This document shows positions 1 to 11,159 of a DNA stretch of 64,000 nucleotides, piece after piece (position 1 is the first letter of the stretch; each line of letters starts with the position of its first letter). The stretch comes from Gari tellinella. Its lineage: Eukaryota; Mollusca; Bivalvia; Cardiida; Psammobiidae. The notes under the pieces are model-generated. The model was not told the DNA's origin. It did not search any database and was given only the letters and a program-made list of their open reading frames with translations. The translations under genes were made by a program, and so were the position numbers. Where the stretch lies: the NCBI GenBank assembly GCA_922989275.2, contig OV277870.1, positions 58,925,079 to 58,989,078 of the forward strand, written 5' to 3'.

Positions 1-2892
1 AGAATAACTTCTGTGTAGCCTCTTGGACTCGTGCAGAAAACTCTTTTCAGACGATTTTTGGTCAGGCTTTCCAATGTTTTCTTCATTGGGTGGTCTGGTA
101 GATGTTGGTACTTACTGGCTTGGACAAGTGCTTTGGTGTCTCTCCTCTTGACCAGCGGTTGGATATTAGTTAGATCCTCCATTGCCTTGATTGGTGTTGA
201 CTTCATCGCTCCAGTGATAAGCCGTAGAGCCTGGTTCTGGACCTTTTCAAGCCTCTGTTGATTTGTCTTGGCTGTGGTCATCCAAGCTGAGGAACCATAC
301 TCCAGGACAGGCCTGATAGTGCCGAGGTATACTGTTCTAAGTATCTTCTCCTGGGATCGCCAATTTGTGCCTGCAAGCTTCCTCAAAATTGCAAGCTTCT
401 TTCGTGCCTTTGCTTCAGCAGTGGCGAGGTGAGCTTTCCATGTGAGCCTTTTGTCGAAAGTCACACCAAGGTATGTTGCTTCGTCCACTTTTTCAAGAGA
501 GATGCCACTAATCTTGATGGTACCAGATGCCTGCTTTGGTGACAAGGTGAATAGCGTGGTACATGATTTTTCTGTGTTGACTTGAACACACCACTCATCT
601 GCCCAGGTGGTCAGTCTGTCGGCTGCTTCTTGCATCCTGTAGTGGGCAGTTGATGCATATTCCTCTGAGCACCAAAGGACAAGGTCGTCTGCGTAGAGGG
701 CTGCTTTCACTCCTCTCGGAAGTTCTGCAACCAGATCGTTGATAAAGAGGAGAAAGAGTGTAGGAGACAGAACTCCTCCTTGTGGTACACCATGTCTCTG
801 TAGGAATTTCTGACTCTTTAAACCATCAACGTTGACCTTCGCTCTCCGGTTGAAGAGATAAGATTTCAACCACTTGTACATTGTGCCTCCCACACCATGT
901 CGTTGTAGCTTGACCAGAAGACCATCCGTCAACACCTTGTCAAATGCGCGTTGGAGGTCCACCCATGTAACAAGAGTGACCTTTTTTTCTTGGAAAGCAT
1001 TTTCTATTTTCTGGGCAAGGTATGTCGTTTGGTCCTCAGTAGAGCGAAACATCCTAAAGCCAGCCTGCTGATGAGCCAAGAGGTTGTTTGTCTCCAGATA
1101 CCACCTCATACGTTGGTTGATGATGCTCTCCATGGTTTTTCCAACTGCACTGGTGAGGCTGATTGGACGGTAACTTGCAGCTTTCCTCTTGTTCTTTCCA
1201 CGTTTGAGGATAGGTGTCATTACCGCTTCCTTCCAAATTTGGGGAAGTCTGCCTTCCTTCCAGCTCAGGTTGAAAATATCCAGTAGGGTTTTTGTAGCAT
1301 GGGACCCAAGGTGGGTACGCATCTCATTTGTTATGTGGTCTGGTCCAGGCGACTTCTTGGCCTTGAGCTTTTTTAGTTTTTAGGGCTATATTCAGCTCAT
1401 GGGGTGTGAGGCATGTCTCCATCACCTCCTCCTTTGACCTGTCTTTCCTTCTCTCTCTCTCTCCTCTCTCCGAACATCTCTCCATCTTTCTCTATTGATC
1501 TGGATGTTGCTCACTTCTTCGTAGTTCTTAGCAAACTTATTTGCAGCCTGTTTTCCAGTCAATAGAGAATCTCCATCTTCCACAGTTGTTTTGCCACGTT
1601 CTCGTCCTCCTTCATCATTCAGTTGCCTGGTAAGTTTCCAGAGTTTAGATCCGTCCTTCTCTAGATTCAGGGACGCGGTTTTTTCTTGCCAACTTGCTCT
1701 TCTAGCTTGGATCTTTGCTCTGACAAACTTGGCTCTTGTTTTCTGTAGATGATCATGTCTTTCCTGAGAGGGACGAGTCTCAGCTTCCCTTCTTGCTTCA
1801 GATAGCTCTTCCTGAAGGGCCTCCAAATCTTCATTCCAGTATGGCTTGTAGTCTCTCCTGGCACCTCGTGGAATACACTTGTGTGCTGCCTTAAGAAGGG
1901 CTGCATTGAAGTCTTTGGTAACATTGTCAATATATCTACCATCAACCCTTATATCTCTACAGAGATCGTTGGTGATTTCTCTGTAGGAGCTCCAGTCAGC
2001 TTTCTTGTAGTTCCAGCGTGGTAGACTCGGTTCCTGTACTGTATTGTACTGTAAGGTGAGGTGAACAGGGCGATGATCACTTCCCCCAAGTTGTTCCCCT
2101 ACCTCCCTGGTGATATGCTGGTGGACATTATCTGTGCAGAAACCAAGATCAGGAGTTGATGTGGTGTGCCACCGCCTGGAGTAAAAAGTAGGTTGGTCTT
2201 CAGGGTCATTAATCAGCACCAGATTATGGTCATCTTGCCAAGTCTCAACCTCTTCTCCCCGCCTGTCTAGTTGGTCGTATCCCCAGCTCTGTGAATGACT
2301 GTTGAAGTCTCCAATTACCAAAAAGTTGGACTCTTGCATTGGAATGGTGTCTAGGGACAGAGATTTATCATTTGGAGAGTAGAAGTTGATAACTTTGAGC
2401 TCCTGATCTTTCAGCTGAAGGCTCAACACCTGAGTCATCCATCCGACTGGTGGTTTGTGAGGCTGCTATGTTGTTTCTCACCAGTGTCAGGATGCCTCCC
2501 TTGCTTCTTCCTAATCTATCACAGCGAAAACACTGATATCCTCTCACCTTGAAGGATTTGCCTTCAGAGAGGTGAGTCTCTTGTATGCAGCAGACCTGGA
2601 TGTCCATTTTAAACAGGATATTTTCCAACTCTGTCTTTTTCTTGAAGACTCCTTCAGCATTCCAATGCATGACTTTGAAAAGTCGTGTTGGATTATTTCG
2701 TGCTTTTGTGTGGCCAGTCGATGTCCTCCCTCGTCTCCTGGCTCTAAGCCGAGGTGGGTATCCTCCAGTAGTGTTGGGTGGACTCTGTCGAGGCTCAGAG
2801 CCCGGCACTGCTTCTCCCTGGAGAGATCTCAGAGAACCAGCACCATCATGACTTCGTCTAGTTGAACGTGTAGACATTTGGTGTGGATGCAT
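1..2892 (-). pseudogene. LINE ORF2 (APE endonuclease + reverse transcriptase), frameshifted, I/Jockey-like
   Basis: Non-LTR retrotransposon polyprotein read right to left. The endonuclease starts near 2690 (KVMHWNAEG, then QETHL), and continues in a second frame from about 2438 with GDFNSHSQSWG and GSDHRPVHLTL, the usual APE catalytic blocks. The reverse transcriptase follows: KKSPGPD near 1340, SYRPISLTSAVGK, WVDLQRAFDKV, PQGGVLSPTLFLLFIND and YADD at 684-695. Its frame stays open to base 1, so the C-terminus and 3' end lie outside the window. Breaks: the reading frame changes between about 2368 and 2438, again near 1422-1450 in a GA-rich run, and again near 1375-1385 in an A run. The I/Jockey group is judged from motif style only; no RNase H is visible here. 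An inactive copy unless these are sequencing errors. Confidence 0.9.
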
Positions 2893-3650
2893 GGTACCAT
2901 GGTTTGTTAGAGAGCGCCAAACTGGCCTGGTACATCTGACTTCAGCCCTCTAGGTTTTCTGTTGGGGTTACCCCTCCCTTAGCTCATGGCCAAAGGACCT
3001 ACCCTAGGAGCATAGGGGAGGTTTCTGTCAGGGTTACCTCACCCTTAGCTTCTGGTCAAAGGACCTACCCTGGAAGCACAGGGGCTATTTACCCATAGCT
3101 GGGGGTCTGTTCATGGGCATCAGGACATATCCACACACCGGTGGGCCTTACATGCCGCATGTCTTGGGGCAGACCTCCTCCGAGTCCCTCATAGTTTAGG
3201 CTGGGGCCGCAAGGTACCCAGTTACCGTGTGTTGCCACGAGGAGGCACTATGTAGGGCTTGACTATGAGAGGCTGTCTGAACTACACAAGAGCTATGTAG
3301 TGAGCAGGGAAGACTGACGCAATCGGCTTTCTTTTCACCACATGCATGGCTAGCCAGAGACGCATCAATAGACCATTTAACTCACAAAAGGGTAGATCAC
3401 CTGCTATTGATTGGGGTCCAAACTGTTTGTTAGCAAACCGTCTATCGAGTCACGGTGTAGTAAGTATAGGATTATGCCTTATTCTGTTACATGTAACTGT
3501 TGCTAAAGTCAGCGGGGCTATTTGATTGTTGTAGTACAATTAACAAGTTACAATTATGTAGGTCCCGCGGGTGTGGGATGGATAGGGTAGATGACTGCTA
3601 CCACGGGGCTGTGTTCATTCTGTAGATTTTGATTTAATCATATTGTATTG
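2893..3650 (-). other. Probable 5' region of the LINE, with a tandem duplication
   Basis: Upstream of the endonuclease on the element's strand. A segment of about 65 bp is repeated imperfectly at 2964-3031 and 3032-3092 (shared words GGGTTACC, CCCTTAGCT, AAAGGACCTACCCT). No gag-like or zinc-knuckle ORF1 was seen. The left boundary of the element is not marked by a duplication I can see. Confidence 0.4.
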
Positions 3651-4013
3651 CATATATCAGATATCATATAGATTCTGTAGAGTAGTAGTAATCTTTATTT
3701 ACATCTTATCGTTATACATACATTTTAAAATATTATCATACATTTTGTAAAACTCATACATTGTATAATGCCACTCCTTCTTGGAGTTATAAGAGATGAT
3801 TAAACAATATCACATGCATCATCTAAGAGTCACTGTACATACATAATAAAACAGTTAAGACTGTAAAAACAATGCTTACCAAAAGCTAATACCCACTGCG
3901 CTAAAATAGTTTCAAAGGCTGACAGACAAAACAATTGTATAATTGCACAACATTTAAAGAATGCTCTTAAGAACGTACACATGTTGTTTTTTAAAAAGCA
4001 AAGGGGGAATGTA
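3651..4013. other. AT-rich spacer, nothing recognised
   Basis: No motif, long ORF or inverted repeat stands out. Confidence 0.5.
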
Positions 4014-4264
4014 TACAGTGGAGAATCTGTTATTCTTTCCCGATAAACGCGTTTACGCTAAAACTATTTTTTCTTTTACAAACAGTTTGGAGCCAGATTA
4101 GACGCCGGGTAACACGGCGTCTGATCTGGCTCCAAACTGTTTGCCACCAATATAAACATGAGTTATCAGAATTGTCCCAAAATTGTTCTTTTCTACGTGT
4201 TATTACTTTGCGTTTGCGTTTCGTTTGCGTTTAAACGGGAAAGAATAACAGATTCTCCACTGTA
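4014..4264 (+). mobile_element. Family A MITE, full copy
   Basis: 251 bp bounded by TACAGTGGAG and CTCCACTGTA, with 28-bp terminal inverted repeats through TTCTTTCCC. TA dinucleotide ends plus CAGTG suggest a Tc1/mariner-type non-autonomous element. The central HP1 hairpin has arms GGAGCCAGAT and GACGCCGGGTAA. Both hairpin arms here carry the AGATCAG form, so the stem is nearly perfect. The sequence has no transposase. Confidence 0.92.
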
Positions 4265-4553
4265 GCATTGATATTACAGACATAAAAAATAGAAAGCATA
4301 ACAACAATAAATAGCTGGTAATAATTACATTGTAAGTCGTTATTTACACTGTAAAAACTGACGGTGCTGTAAAATAGAGAAACGGGTTTTGGCACAAGTA
4401 CGAATCATATCTGGGTTTGAAAACAGAAAACAAAACTTATCATAACCACACAAAGTATGGAACGTTGGATTAAGATTATGCGCCCTTGTAAGCAAACTTG
4501 TCTTATATCTACATAAATGGGACAGTTCAATATAACATGTACCTCGTTTTCAA

Positions 4554-4676
4554 CACAGGGCCCCGACACGATTGCTCTTTGAGAGAAAAAAAATCGTCAG
4601 AAGGTATATAAAGAGTCTCTATATATACCTTCTGACGATTTTTTCTCTCAAAAAGCAATCGTGTCGGGGCCCTGTG
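4554..4676. repeat. Long near-perfect palindrome
   Basis: Arms of about 55 bp (CACAGGGCCCCGACACGAT outermost, CAGAAGGTATATA innermost) around a short spacer AAAGAGTCTC. Differences between arms are one-base indels in A/T runs. Not matched elsewhere in the window. Confidence 0.85.
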
Positions 4677-5439
4677 ATTTTCAATGGAACCATCATCACA
4701 AAAGCAACACATCCTAGACCTCTCTGGCAAACCCTCATAACGACCAGTTTCAATTCTAATAAAGGCGACGCCCAGTCGAAATTTACAAAACGCCAAAACA
4801 ATGTCGGGGTGGCAATAACACTTTACAATACTGTTCTGTGATAATCAGTTTTAAATAATTTATATACATGTACTCTTAATTTGTTACGACCATTGTCAGA
4901 GGGATCCACAGTTTTGTTTATCCTGTTGGACCATTTGTTAACATATGTATTAGATATCTTACATGTATCCTCAACATCATTTGCGAACGAACGAGATATA
5001 GCGTTAGTCAAACTAGAAATCATTTGAAAATCATTAGCGTCGTACCTTTTGACATTAAACCCAGTTCCTACATGAGTTACCAGCCTTTCTATATGCCCAA
5101 AGTGACACTCGTAGATATTATGGGTCTAATTTTGAGTTCTGGGATTGTACCGTCGACCAGTGCCTGCCTGATGGATCTTGATTGAAAACAGCTTGCGGGG
5201 GGGTCTGTGGTATAATTCTTGGACAGCTGTCACCATATTTATTCATGCCACATTTAACTCATTTTAAAATATTGATAAATTATTTTATATAATCTTGGTA
5301 ATTACATTGAAAGAATTTCCCTTGTTCGGAATTTGTTTCCACGCAAATCCATAAGGTATCTTGTTTATTTTTAGATCTAAACGTAGTTATATGTCTTTTC
5401 TCGCTTTGTATGTACATTAATAAATTTTATGTAATTTCA

Positions 5440-5544
5440 TGTGAAGCGGTTTTAAACGCACAACCCCTGTGTGAAAAGAGCGCTATATAAATCAGGTATA
5501 ATAATAATAATAACAATAATAATAATAATCATAATAATAATAAT
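5440..5544 (+). repeat. Retroposon-like 3' tail and (AAT)n microsatellite
   Basis: GCGCTATATAAAT followed by an AAT/ATA repeat at 5498-5544. This word before a trinucleotide tail is common at 3' ends of invertebrate SINE/LINE copies; the body was not identified. Confidence 0.5.
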
Positions 5545-5639
5545 TTACAATATAAAATTATATAAATGACCATTTGAATACTGGAAAATATTTCCGAAAA
5601 ATAGTGATTCAAAAATAAAGTTTTGATCTAGATCAGAGG

Positions 5640-5870
5640 TGGACTTACTCGGGGTATTTTTTGTTTCTCCACTGAAAAAAATAGCTTCACTTTATACAGC
5701 CATGCGTATTTGCCATATGAAATATTTTCTTAATGTTAGCAGGTGGTAGCTAAAAGCATGTTGAAAGTAAAGCCGAATGCGCCTTAAGGCGCATTCAGCT
5801 TTACTTTTAAGCTGCTTTAAGTGTTCACCTGTCATGAAAACTAGAAACATGCTACTAGATGAAGGGTCCA
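5640..5870 (-). mobile_element. Family C MITE, degraded
   Basis: The HP2 core (AAAGTAAAGCCGAATGCGCC and its inverse) is at 5763-5815, flanked by C-type words (CACTTTATACAGCCATG, AAACTAGAAACATGCTA). TTAA ends are lost. Confidence 0.7.
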
Positions 5871-6296
5871 GACGCCATAAGTATAAAGCAGACGAAATGT
5901 ATTCACTGTAACGTTGTTGTCACATTATTTCACTCCTGAAATAGATCGAAGTTTCTAGAAGTTCGAGGTTAAATTTGTATCAAAATATCACGTGCGTTAT
6001 ATAACATTTATCCTGCCGAATATTTCGTCTGCTTCTGTTTTTGAAATTGTCATCTGAGAACTTTTAAATTAAGGTTTTTGCATCATTTCTAGATCGAAGA
6101 AACTTAAAAGTGAGTATCAAACAGTTTTAATCCAGATCAGACGCCGCGTGACAACGTTCTAGTCGTGATCGGCAAGACAAAGTTTAATTGTTTTGTGTAT
6201 CCAACGATAGGTTCAAATCGTTTGAACGTGCGTGTCTCTTATCTAGAACACGGAAACATCAATGTTGAAATTACCTGTATCTGTTCTTATTTAACT

Positions 6297-6618
6297 ACAG
6301 TGGATAAAACGTTTTTCAGTACTAATTAACGCGTTCATGCTGACAATAATTCCTCTCCAAACAGTTTCGAACCAGATCAGATGCTGGGTAACTCCGCGCT
6401 GTTTGCTCTTAGATTGAAATAAATTATGTAGACACCTGACGAGACGTTGCGTAACCTGCTTGCTATATATATAGCAAGCAGGTTACGCAACGTCTCGTCA
6501 GGTGTCTACATAAATATAGCAAGCAGGTTACGCAACGTCCATAATCTATTTCAATATATATATTTTAGCATATATACACGTTTATAGGGAAAGAATGATG
6601 TTTTCTCCCACTGCTCTA
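6297..6618 (+). mobile_element. Family A2 relic carrying a palindromic insert
   Basis: Left end CAGTGGATAAAACG near 6297, hairpin half CAAACAGTTTCGAACC, right end GGGAAAGAATGATGTTTTCTCC. The right hairpin arm is replaced by the palindrome at 6424-6539. Confidence 0.65.
6424..6539. repeat. Palindrome with a third partial arm
   Basis: Arms GTAGACACCTGACGAGACG and GCGTAACCTGCTTGCTATA invert at 6472. After the right arm the terminal word TATAGCAAGCAGGTTACGCA occurs once more (6515-6537), so one segment is present three times. Confidence 0.8.
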
Positions 6619-6756
6619 TACTGTTTACATCGACGTTTTAATACAAAAGTGGAAACGAAAGGGGTGGAGAAGCTTGTTACATTTAGGAATGTCTTTTTTT
6701 GTAATCGACGATATTTCACTTTTTGCAAACATAATCTATAGTAAGCATGCTTTTTA

Positions 6757-8137
6757 GCTCACCTGAGCTAGCTCAGGATGAGCTTTTGCAATCCTTGAAT
6801 GTCCGGCGTCCGTCGTGCGTCGTCAACAATTTTAGTGTTTACACTCTAGAGGCCACAATATTTATCCAATCTTTCTCAAACTTGCTCAGATGGTATTTTG
6901 CCAAAAGAATTCGGATGAGTTCGATTATGGTTGAAATCAGACAAATAGGTCATGAATTATATACCTTTGAACTGCTGAAAATGCCATATTTAACAGTGTT
7001 TACACTCTAGAGGCCACAGTATTTATCCAATCTTTCTAAAACTTGCCCAGATGGTATATGACCATAAGAGTTCAGATGAGTTCGATTTTGGTTGAAATCG
7101 GACAAATAGATCAAAAGTTATCTTCCTTTGAATTGCTGAAAATGCCATATTTAACGATGTTTACACTCTAAAGGCCACAGTATTTATCCAATCTTTCTTA
7201 AACTTGCCCAGATTGTATACATGACCATAAGAGTTCGGATTAGTTCGATTTTGGTTGGAATCGGACAAATAGATCGAGAGTTATTTACCTTTGAATTGCT
7301 GAAAATGCCATATTTAACAGTGTTTACACTCTAGAGGCCACAATTTTAATCCAATCTATCTCAAACCTGCTCAGATTGTAAATGACTATAAGAGTTCAAG
7401 TGAGTTTGATTATGGCTTAAATCAGACTAATAGGTCGAGAGTTATCCACCTTTGAATTGCTGAAAATGCCATATTTAACGATGTTTACACTCTAGAAGTC
7501 ACAAATTTTATTCAATCTTTCTCAAACTTACTCAGATTGTATATTACCATAAGACTTCGCATGAGTTCAATTATGGTTGTAATCGGATTAATAGGTCAAA
7601 AGTTATCGACCTTTGAATTGCTGAAATTGATATATTTAACAGTGTTTACGCTCTAGAGGCCACAATATTTATCCAAGCTCTCTCAAACTTGCCAATATTG
7701 TATATGGCCATAGAGTTTCATATGAGGTTGATTATGGTTGGAATCGGACAAATAGATCAAGAGATATCTACCTTTGAATTGCTGAAAATGCCATATTTTA
7801 CAGCGTTTACACTCTTGCAACTACAGTTTTCAATGGATTTTGATTATACTTGTACACAAAGGATGTAGCTATATGTTCTGGAGAGAGAGCAATTATTGTT
7901 GAAATGTAATCATTGTGGCAATAGTTATCTGCCCTTGATATACTTTGAAATGCTAGAAAAAGGCTTCATTTCAGTATTGTTTAGGCTCTAGTTATCTGCC
8001 TTTGATGTACTCTTCTATACTACAGTAGGTCGACAAACTTGAATGGATTTAGAATAAAACGGGTGAAATTCAAAGGTAAAGCTATCAGGCTTCATTACAA
8101 ATGGTGAGCGATATCAGGGCCTTCAGGCCCTCTTGTA
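6757..8137 (+). repeat. 161-bp tandem repeat inside a TCACCTGAGC repeat element
   Basis: Begins AGCTCACCTGAGCTAGCTCA, then GTCCGGCGTCCGTCG, and ends GATATCAGGGCCTTCAGG. Units start at 6835, 6996, 7157, 7320, 7481, 7642 and 7803, so the period is 161 bp. Each unit has TTTACACTCTAGAGGCCACA and TTTGAATTGCTGAAAATGCC. Elements with this start, CCGTC-rich head and ACTCTAGAGGCCA units are widespread in bivalve genomes as I know them. Not coding. Confidence 0.9.
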
Positions 8138-8274
8138 TAATGTACCGGCACTCGACATAACGGAATTTTCCGCATCCTAGACAAAAAACAATTGGGAACA
8201 AAAATAGTATCGTTATTGTTATTGTTTTAATTTGATACAAACTCGTTTAAATGTATCAGGAACTTTCTATATTG

Positions 8275-8768
8275 TTTGCTCACCTGAGCAAAACTCATAG
8301 TTAGCTTTTGTGGTCCTTGGGTCGTTCTTTGTCAACGGTTTTAGTGTTTACACCCTATTTATCCATTTTTTCTCAAATTTGCTCAAAATTTATATTCATG
8401 AACAAAAGTTCTCGTACGTTCTTATCTCTTCAAATTTGAATGGATTTGGGTTAAACACAATTATTGTTAACTACAGTGGAGAATCTGTTATTCTTTCCCG
8501 TTTAAACGCAAACGTACGCAAACGCAAAACACTAAAACGTAGAAAAGAACAACTTTTGGACAATTCTAATATTTCATGTTTATCTTGGTGGCAAACAGTT
8601 TGGAGCCTGGTTACCCGACGTCTGATCTGGCTTCAAACTGTTTGCACTACAAATAATAGTTTTAGCGTAAACGCGTTTATTGGGAAAGAATAACAGATTC
8701 TCCGCTGTATATCAGGTTCAATTACCAAGGATGAGCGATATTAATGCATTCAGTGCTCTCTTGTTTTT
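8275..8768 (+). repeat. Second, shorter TCACCTGAGC element, interrupted by family A
   Basis: Starts GCTCACCTGAGC and ends GATGAGCGATATTAATGCATTCAGTGCTCTC, the same order as the neighbouring longer copy, with only one unit. An A copy splits it at 8472-8709. Confidence 0.75.
8472..8709 (-). mobile_element. Family A MITE nested in the TCACCTGAGC element
   Basis: Full ends TACAGTGG and GCTGTA, HP1 partly deleted on its left arm (GAGCCTGGTTACCC). Flanks rejoin as AACTATATCAGGTTC, parallel to GCTATCAGGCTTC in the intact repeat near 8085. Confidence 0.9.
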
Positions 8769-8781
8769 ATCCTACATTAGT

Positions 8782-8999
8782 AATTAAAAAATAGATACGG
8801 TTGTTTATTTATTTATAATACTATGTCATACCGTAGATATTCAATACTATAGATACGAGCTTATTAATAATGATGCCTTTATGATATGGTATTGTTTGTT
8901 TATACTCTTCTCGTTATCCTATGTATATATCGCCAATGTTATGGCAACAGACATGTATATGTTATGCAAAATAAATATATTTAATTTAATTGAATTGAA
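8782..8999 (+). mobile_element. Short retroposon insertion with 21-bp target duplication
   Basis: The 21-bp word TTGTTTTTATC / CTACATTAGT occurs at 8761-8781 and again at 9000-9020. The 218 bp between them end in ATATTTAATTTAATTGAATTG, an AT-rich tail. Long duplication plus tail fits target-primed reverse transcription of a truncated LINE or SINE. No coding motif is visible. Confidence 0.8.
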
Positions 9000-9292
9000 T
9001 TGTTTTTATCCTACATTAGTTGTAGCATTCCCTTAGTCAACGCAAATATTCTTAGCCGATGCACATATACTTATATTACACGTACACCATTGAGGCAAGA
9101 TCGGAGATTTCCTAAATAAGGCCTCTGTTCAGGTTCTGCGCTGTTTGTAACTTTGCATTAAATGTTACAAAAATCTCTCAAAATAGTCAAAAACGGACTA
9201 AACGTTACTGGTCTATTTGAAGTCCTATGGGTTTGGTTAAAGACAATTTCAAATATTGAAGAAAGAAATCAGTATAACAACAAAGTCATTTA

Positions 9293-9525
9293 ACCCCTTT
9301 ACATGTACCCCATAGTCTGTTTCTAGTTTTGAAGATAGTTGGCCACTTAAAGCAAATTGAACAAAAGCAGAATATTCATGTGAGTTCTGCTTTACTTTTA
9401 ACCTGCTGTACGCTGCAATCTGCTACATGTGCATGAAGGATACAAAACGGATTATTGTGATGCATATTCCTCTCTGTTTAAAATATAACTATTTTCTTCA
9501 GAGGAGGAATTAAATTTAGGCATAA
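9293..9525 (+). mobile_element. Family C MITE, degraded
   Basis: AACCCCTTTACATGTACCCC at the left, a diverged HP2 with GCAGAATATTCATGTGAGTT in the loop, and ATTTTCTTCAGAGGAGGAA at the right. Confidence 0.7.
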
Positions 9526-9555
9526 ATTAAGATCATGCACCAATACAGTCTTTGT

Positions 9556-9804
9556 TACAGTGGAGAATCTGTTATTCTTTCCCAATAAACGCGTTTATGC
9601 TAAAACTATTTTTTTCATTGCAAACAGTTGGAGCCAGATCAGACGCCGGGTAACCCGGCGTCTGATCAGGCTCCAAACTGTTTGCCACCAAGATAAACAA
9701 GAATTATCAGAATTGTCCAAAAGTTATTATTTTCTACGTTTTAGATATTTGCGTTTGCGTACGTTTGCGTTTAAACGGGAAAGAATAACAGATTCTCCAC
9801 TGTA
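9556..9804 (+). mobile_element. Family A MITE, full copy
   Basis: Standard ends. One base is missing in the left hairpin arm (CAGTTGGAGCC). Both strands are open by chance through most of it. Confidence 0.92.
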
Positions 9805-9819
9805 CCTCTTTCCTCCCTA

Positions 9820-10055
9820 AAAGCTCAAATGGACAATTTTAGTTTTCAATTTAGTCTAGTACATTTTTACTTTTTAGAGTCGATATTTACAATATATATC
9901 AAACAGTGTTGACCCTAATCAGGGGGCTCCTTAAGGAGCCCTCTGACCAGGGCCTACACTGTTTGCATAAAGACAAGTGTACCCCTCACAGGTATCCTGT
10001 TTGCAAATGACGCATATATGCATGACTAGGATTCAAAGAGTTAAGAGAGTTGACA
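9820..10055 (+). mobile_element. Family G element with hairpin
   Basis: Hairpin 9900-9965 shares the outer AACAGTGTTGACCCT / CTACACTGTTTG arms of HP1, but the core is GGGGGCTCC / GGAGCCC instead of GACGCCG. Followed by TGACGCATATATGCATGACTA, a second short palindrome, and AGAGTTAAG, possibly the TTAA end. Confidence 0.6.
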
Positions 10056-10143
10056 TTTAAAAATGAAATATTTTGTTTTCAGTTGTGTCCTTGACAGTTT
10101 GTTTGTATTGATTTTCCGCGCATTACCTATCTTTTAAATGTTT

Positions 10144-10393
10144 TACAGTGGAGATAACGTTATTCTTTCCCAATAAACGCGTTTACGCTAAAACTATTAT
10201 TTCCAATGCAAACAGTTTGGAGCCAGATCAGACACCGGTTTACCCGGCGTCTGATCAGGCTTCAAACTTTTTGCCACTCAGATTTAAATAGATAGTCAGA
10301 ATTGCCGAAAAGTTGTCATTTTCTCCATTTTACTGCGATGCGTTTGCGTTTCATTTGCGTTTAAACGGGAAAGAATAACGTTTTCTCTAAGTA
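10144..10393 (+). mobile_element. Family A2 MITE
   Basis: Ends TACAGTGGAGATAACG and CGTTTTCTCTAAGTA; the last TIR bases have drifted. HP1 is present at about 10210-10272. Confidence 0.88.
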
Positions 10394-10399
10394 CATGTA

Positions 10400-10645
10400 G
10401 TACTGTAACTCATTCAGCTCGGAAAACGTAAATGAATAATTCCAGTTGCCAAGAAAGTCTGGTCCAATTCTGACTAATAAGGGTTAAAATTCACCATATA
10501 TTTCAAAATTACAAATAATGCAAACTAACATCAGAGGGCTGCTTCACTGTTTGAATAGGACAAGTGTGCCATTTACAAGTACACTGTCAGCCAGAACGAG
10601 TATACTAGTCGTTAGGATTCAATGAGTAAATAGCACCGGCTTTAA
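10400..10645 (+). mobile_element. Family G element, degraded
   Basis: Left word ACTCATTCAGCTCGG with GAATAATTCCAGTTGCC, a collapsed hairpin (ATCAGAGGGCTGCTTCACTG), then ACGAGTATACTAGTCGTTAGG and ATTCAATGAGTAAA. Confidence 0.6.
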
Positions 10646-10825
10646 TTTAAATCTAAGGCATTTTGACGTCGACAAGTCTTTTTAAAATGCCGACAATTCA
10701 TTAAAATCTTATTAGTAGAGAGTTTCGAAACTGTCGATCCGAACTATTCTCGGAGTATAATCAGAATCTAAACCGTTTATAATGAAAAGTTTATTTTTGG
10801 TAAAATTTTCGTTGGGGTAAGTGGA

Positions 10826-10839
10826 GGGGGGGGGGGGGG
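10826..10839 (+). repeat. G14 homopolymer
   Basis: Fourteen consecutive G. Similar runs occur at 24509-24522 (interrupted), 38883-38902 (C) and 44767-44780. Length is unreliable in most assemblies. Confidence 0.9.
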
Positions 10840-10905
10840 TAATGGGGTTGAGGAGTAATGTTTCCTCCCTACACTGTAAACCCAAGTGTTCCAAGATAGA
10901 ACATG

Positions 10906-11155
10906 TACAGTGGAGAATCTGTTATTCTTTCCCAATAAACGCGTTTACGCTAAAACTATTATTTGCAGTGCAAACAGTTTGGAGCCAGATCAGACGCCGG
11001 GTAACCCGGCGTCTGATCAGGCTCCAAACTGTTTGCCACCAATATAAACATGACTTATCAGAATTGTCCAAAAACTGTTCTTTTCTACGTTTTAGTACTT
11101 TGCGTTTGCGTACGTTTGCGTTTAAACGGGAAAGAATAACAGATTCTCCACTGTA
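10906..11155 (+). mobile_element. Family A MITE, full copy, near consensus
   Basis: 250 bp, both 28-bp TIRs intact. HP1 shows the usual single A/A mismatch next to GATCAG that gives the stem a polarity. Confidence 0.94.
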
Positions 11156-11159
11156 TTGA

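Noticed and set aside
6757..8137. CRISPR-like array
   Set aside because: Units are 161 bp, direct, contiguous and degenerate with no spacers; eukaryotic repeat.
10906..11155. Rho-independent terminators or integron attC sites from the hairpins
   Set aside because: Host is eukaryotic, hairpins lie inside TA/TTAA-bounded elements, and no integrase gene is near.
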